Shown here: in pieces, positions 61,045 through 64,000 of the stretch
How the letters are laid out: each line of letters starts with the position of its first letter
How positions within the stretch are numbered: position 1 is the first letter of the stretch
DNA from: an uncultured Lachnospiraceae bacterium
GTDB taxonomy: Bacteria > Bacillota > Clostridia > Lachnospirales > Lachnospiraceae
DNA: 64,000 nucleotides
Direction: 5' to 3'
Assembly (NCBI GenBank): GCA_902798585.1
Contig: CADBXF010000001.1
Span: forward strand, 62,001 to 126,000
Notes under the pieces: model-generated
The model's database searches: none
The model's input: the letters and a program-made list of their open reading frames with translations, nothing else
What the model was told of the DNA's origin: nothing
Program-made: the position numbers and the translations under genes

Positions 61045-61862
61045 CGAATCTCCTCCTTCGGAATCAGGCTGTAATCGTATACAACCTCCGAATGGTTATT
61101 TAAAATCAACTCTTTCCGCACTTCCGAACCGTCCTTGCGGTCAATCACAATCCGGTAGACCTTGGAAATCCGATAGTAGCGGTCTCCCTCCTTGTGGAAA
61201 TGCGAATCCTCCTCGACCAGCCGGTAGCGATACGGCAGCTCGCCGTATCCGCGAAGCTCCCCGCACAGCTCACCGCCCTCGCACCATACGAGAATCTGGA
61301 TATCGCCGTCCGAGTTGTTGCGGAACCGGTAGTCGCGATTGTTGTAACACACGGAAGTTCCCGTTCCGAAGGGAACTCTTCTTCGGTCATCCGGGAAGAG
61401 CGCATCCGTGTGATGATGCAGTTCAACGACATCCATCGAGCTGTTCAGCACAAGCCAGTGAATCATGTTGGCCATCTGACACAACCCGCCGCCGATGCCC
61501 GACGACAGCTTCCCGTGCTTGATGTTGAGTCCTTCCCGGTACCCCTTCTTCACCGTGGGCCGTCCCACTGTCCTCCAGAAGGAAAATACTTCACCCGGCC
61601 GAATCACGATTCCGTTGATTTTCCTGCAGGCGAGTTCAAGATTCGTAACCTTGTTCTCCTGCAGCCGCGGGTCCACGCCCTGCAGTTTTCTCACCAGGAC
61701 AGAACTGTGGCTCTTAATCACCACCGGAAACATCTCCTCCGAATACGACTTTGCGAACTTCACATTGCTGAAGAAGTCCTTCACCTTTCGCTTCAGAATT
61801 TCTTTCTCCACCGAGATTCGATAACATGTCGGATTGATCTGACAAAACAATTTTCTTCCCAC
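61041..61862 (-). CDS. VanW-family protein
   Basis: 273 residues from a GTG at 61862; AGGAGG lies eight bases upstream and the product then starts MGRKLFCQINPTCYRIS like other VanW proteins. The VanW core is GEVFSFWRTVGRPTVKKGYREGL ... GGGLCQMANMIHWLVLN ... HTDALFP. The family is common in Firmicutes surface-protein operons and takes its name from some vancomycin clusters, without a proven role. It is the first gene of the seven-gene operon. Confidence 0.9.
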   Translation of the reverse strand: MGRKLFCQINPTCYRISVEKEILKRKVKDFFSNVKFAKSYSEEMFPVVIKSHSSVLVRKLQGVDPRLQENKVTNLELACRKINGIVIRPGEVFSFWRTVGRPTVKKGYREGLNIKHGKLSSGIGGGLCQMANMIHWLVLNSSMDVVELHHHTDALFPDDRRRVPFGTGTSVCYNNRDYRFRNNSDGDIQILVWCEGGELCGELRGYGELPYRYRLVEEDSHFHKEGDRYYRISKVYRIVIDRKDGSEVRKELILNNHSEVVYDYSLIPKEEIR

Positions 61863-61966
61863 AACAACCGCCTCCTGCTCCCACACAAGCCGCGTTACTT
61901 CGCCGGCCTCAAAAAAGCTGCCGATTCCAAAATCCCCACAAAAGCTGCTTTTTTCTCTATGCGCTC

Positions 61967-61972
61967 ATTGTA
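61967..61972 (-). promoter_or_regulatory. Extended -10 of the VanW operon
   Basis: TGATACAAT on the minus strand (TACAAT at 61967-61972) with no -35 match, which fits an activator-dependent promoter. The leader contains AAAAAAGC/GCTTTTTT inverted arms. Confidence 0.65.
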
Positions 61973-61993
61973 TCACAGGAAAACTTTTCGTTG

Positions 61994-62062
61994 GTTACGA
62001 ATGTGTTACAATTCCCGTGACAATTCCTACAATTCTGTTTCATGTTGTTACGGAGTTGTTAC
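61994..62062. promoter_or_regulatory. GTTAC direct repeats upstream of the VanW operon
   Basis: GTTAC occurs at 61994 and 62005 (11 bases apart) and again at 62047 and 62058 (11 apart, within GTTGTTAC repeats). Eleven-base spacing is the signature of OmpR/PhoB-family binding. The first pair sits just upstream of the -35 position. Three ACAATTC repeats (62008, 62020, 62029) lie between the pairs. Confidence 0.5.
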
Positions 62063-62091
62063 AAAAACACCTTTTCCCCTCTTTTGCGCGC

Positions 62092-62123
62092 AAAAAAGCA
62101 TGGCAGGTTTTACCCTGCCATGC
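62092..62123 (-). terminator. Terminator after valS
   Basis: GCATGGCAGG and CCTGCCATGC pair around six bases, followed by six T on the minus strand. Confidence 0.92.
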
Positions 62124-62174
62124 CTGAAATCGTCGCTGTTCCGGCGCTCCTGTTCCGGAGCCTCCGTGCAGCTC

Positions 62175-64000
62175 TTACTGCTTTCCGAGATGTGCCAGCT
62201 GCTCCTCAACCTGCTTCATCATCGCGGTGTATTTTTCGAGCTTCGCGCGCTCCTCGGCAATCTTCGCCTCGGGGGCCTTGGATACGAAGCGCTCGTTACT
62301 GAGCATCCCGTTGACGCGGGCAAGCTCGCCGGTGAGGCGCTCCTTCTCCTTCGTGAGACGCTCGATCTCCTTGGCGATGTCCACAAGATCCGACAGCGGC
62401 ATGTAGATGGTCGCGCCTGCAACCACTACGGACACGGCATCGGAGTCGATACCGGTCTTGTCGCTCTGAACCGCAACCTCGCTTGCGCTGCCGAGAGCTG
62501 CGAAGAAGTCCCTGCTGCCCTCAAAGATATCGCGAACATGCTCCGAATCGGACACTACGAATACCTTCGCCTTGCGCGACGGCGGAACATTCATGTCGTT
62601 TCTGAGAACACGCATCGCGGTCACTGCGTTCTTGATGAGCTCAACCGCCTCCTCCTCGCGTTCGAAGACAAATGCCTTGCAGAACTCCGGCCACTCGGAG
62701 ATCATGATGGAGGTGTTGTCCGAAAGACATCCCTGAGCATCCGCAAGGGTGCGGTAAATCTCCTCGGTGATGAACGGCATGAACGGATGCAGCAGCTTCA
62801 TGGATGTCGTGAGAACCGTGCAAAGCGTGAACAGTGCCGCCTTCTTGGTGGTCGGCTCCGTGCCGTAGAGGCGGGGCTTCACCATCTCGATGTACCAGTC
62901 GCAGAACTCGGACCAGATAAAGTCGTAAATCTTGCCTGCAGCGATACCGAGCTCATAGTTCTCAAGGTTCTCCGTAACATCGGCTACCAGCCGGTTGCAC
63001 TTCGAAATAATCCAGCGGTCCGCATCCGTGAGGGCGCTCATGTCCAAATCGCCGCTCATGTCAGCCTGCTCGAGGTTCATCATGATGAAACGGCTCGCGT
63101 TCCATACCTTGTTCGCAAAATTCCGGCTTGCCTCCACACGCTCCCAGTAGAAGCGCATGTCGTTTCCGGGTGCATTTCCCGTAACGAGAGTGAAGCGAAG
63201 CGCATCAGCGCCGTACTTATCGATTACTTCAAGCGGATCGATACCGTTTCCTAAGGACTTGCTCATTTTCCGACCCTGGGAGTCGCGAACGAGTCCGTGG
63301 ATGAGAACTGTCTTAAACGGAACCTCGCCCATGTGCTCGATTCCCGAGAACATCATGCGGATAACCCAGAAGAAAATGATGTCATAGCCCGTAACGAGCG
63401 TGCTCGTCGGGTAGAAATACTCAAGCTCCTTGGTCTTCTCCGGCCAGCCGAGCGTCGAGAACGGCCACAGCGCCGAGCTGAACCACGTATCGAGGGTGTC
63501 GGGATCCTGGCGCATGGGCTTGCCGCACTTCGGGCATACTGCCTGATCGTCCTTGGTTACCACCATCTCGCCGCAATCGTCACAGTAAAATGCGGGGATC
63601 CGGTGACCCCACCACAGCTGGCGGCTGATGCACCAGTCGCGGATGCCCTCGAGCCAGTGATAATAGGTCTTGTCAAAATGCTCGGGAACGAACTTGGTCT
63701 TTCCTTCTTTCACTGCCTTGATTGCAGGTTCTGCCAGCGGCTTCATCTTGACGAACCACTGCATCGAAACGCGGGGCTCGATGGTGGTGCCGCAGCGGTA
63801 GCAGGTGCCTACATTGTGGGCGTGATCCTCGATCTCCGTGAGAGCGCCGCACTCCTGCAGATCCTTTACGATGGCCTTGCGGGCCTCGTAGCGGTCCATA
63901 CCGGCGTACTTCGGATAATCCTCCGTAATCTTCGCATCGGGGGTCAGAACATTGATCACCGGCAGATTATGACGGAGACCTACCTCAAAGTCGTTAGGGT
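62175..64000 (-). CDS. valS: Valyl-tRNA synthetase, C-terminal part
   Basis: About 608 codons are inside; the gene continues past the right edge (the frame is open to 64000 and reads PNDFEVGLRHNLPV there, a normal internal ValS segment). The KMSKS loop is in GRKMSKSLGNGIDPLEV, zinc-type Cys pairs appear in FYCDDCGE and CPKCGKP, and the C-terminal coiled coil (KEIERLTKEKERLTGELARV) that contacts tRNA ends the protein. It charges tRNA(Val); two tRNA-Val genes lie at 8.6-8.8 kb. Confidence 0.97.
   Translation of the reverse strand, partial: PNDFEVGLRHNLPVINVLTPDAKITEDYPKYAGMDRYEARKAIVKDLQECGALTEIEDHAHNVGTCYRCGTTIEPRVSMQWFVKMKPLAEPAIKAVKEGKTKFVPEHFDKTYYHWLEGIRDWCISRQLWWGHRIPAFYCDDCGEMVVTKDDQAVCPKCGKPMRQDPDTLDTWFSSALWPFSTLGWPEKTKELEYFYPTSTLVTGYDIIFFWVIRMMFSGIEHMGEVPFKTVLIHGLVRDSQGRKMSKSLGNGIDPLEVIDKYGADALRFTLVTGNAPGNDMRFYWERVEASRNFANKVWNASRFIMMNLEQADMSGDLDMSALTDADRWIISKCNRLVADVTENLENYELGIAAGKIYDFIWSEFCDWYIEMVKPRLYGTEPTTKKAALFTLCTVLTTSMKLLHPFMPFITEEIYRTLADAQGCLSDNTSIMISEWPEFCKAFVFEREEEAVELIKNAVTAMRVLRNDMNVPPSRKAKVFVVSDSEHVRDIFEGSRDFFAALGSASEVAVQSDKTGIDSDAVSVVVAGATIYMPLSDLVDIAKEIERLTKEKERLTGELARVNGMLSNERFVSKAPEAKIAEERAKLEKYTAMMKQVEEQLAHLGKQ

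Noticed and set aside
61041..61862. Vancomycin resistance cluster because of VanW
   Set aside because: No vanH, ligase or vanX genes are present, and VanW alone is widespread in sensitive Firmicutes.
61994..62062. CRISPR-like array from the repeated GTTAC units
   Set aside because: The units are 5-8 bases long with 3-6 base gaps, far too short for repeats and spacers.

Overview
The window comes from a GC-rich (roughly 55-60 percent by eye) low-GC-phylum relative, most likely a member of the Lachnospiraceae (Firmicutes, Clostridia). Supporting signs are the YtrA-type GntR/ABC operon, the tsaC - low-molecular-weight phosphatase - rpiB order also seen in Bacillus, a Gram-positive Tad pilus locus with DUF5702 and DUF6382 proteins, a CIRCE-controlled groESL operon, an archaeal-type aspartyl-tRNA synthetase, VanW and YfhO proteins, and lipoproteins with Thr/Pro-rich linkers. 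No phage, insertion sequence or CRISPR array was seen, so this reads as ordinary chromosome.

Layout. 0-5 kb: tRNA threonylcarbamoylation and sugar-phosphate genes, then a self-regulated ABC exporter operon with a perfect palindromic operator. 5-8.3 kb: a small wall-anchored-looking exported protein and a two-component system with a 7TM sensor kinase. 8.6-8.8 kb: two tRNA-Val genes. 8.8-14 kb: citrate synthase, a short-chain dehydrogenase, a degenerate acyltransferase, a Cthe_2159-type carbohydrate-binding lipoprotein, and a cytidylate-kinase-like protein. 14.1-23.9 kb: a ten-gene Tad pilus operon with one strong promoter and a block of repeated upstream boxes. 24.2-32.8 kb: a sugar ABC importer (YtfQRT-YjfF type) beside a three-component sensor (binding protein, YesM/LytS-type kinase, AraC-type regulator). 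33-35 kb: groESL. 35-45 kb: a metallo-beta-lactamase-fold enzyme, a large lipoprotein of unknown role, a DUF1508 protein, a YfhO membrane protein, a PIG-L deacetylase and an LCAT-like hydrolase. 45-46.5 kb: aspS. 46.6-51.9 kb: a STAS / SpoIIE-phosphatase / polar amino acid ABC transporter operon. 52-54 kb: a rhomboid protease, then the downstream end of the next operon. 53-61.9 kb: a seven-gene operon running VanW, DltA-like adenylation enzyme, DltC-like carrier, membrane-anchored PQQ-type propeller, a binding-protein/permease fusion, a DUF3298-like lipoprotein and a PstS-like lipoprotein. 62.2-64 kb: the 3' part of valS.

The two loci most likely to hold something undescribed are (1) the operon in which a partner-switching module (STAS plus SpoIIE/HATPase protein) is cotranscribed with an ABC importer whose ATPase carries an extra C-terminal domain that itself resembles a worn-down HATPase fold, and (2) the VanW/adenylation/carrier/propeller operon, whose A-T-propeller core matches the domain order of the eukaryotic orphan enzyme AASDH but is split into separate proteins and linked to cell-envelope genes. 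The second locus also carries a fused relative of the first locus's binding protein and permease, which ties the two together. At the DNA level, one octamer (CATTTTCC and its complement) is strikingly over-represented across the window but absent from the Tad operon. All function statements rest on reading the sequence by eye; no database search was run.
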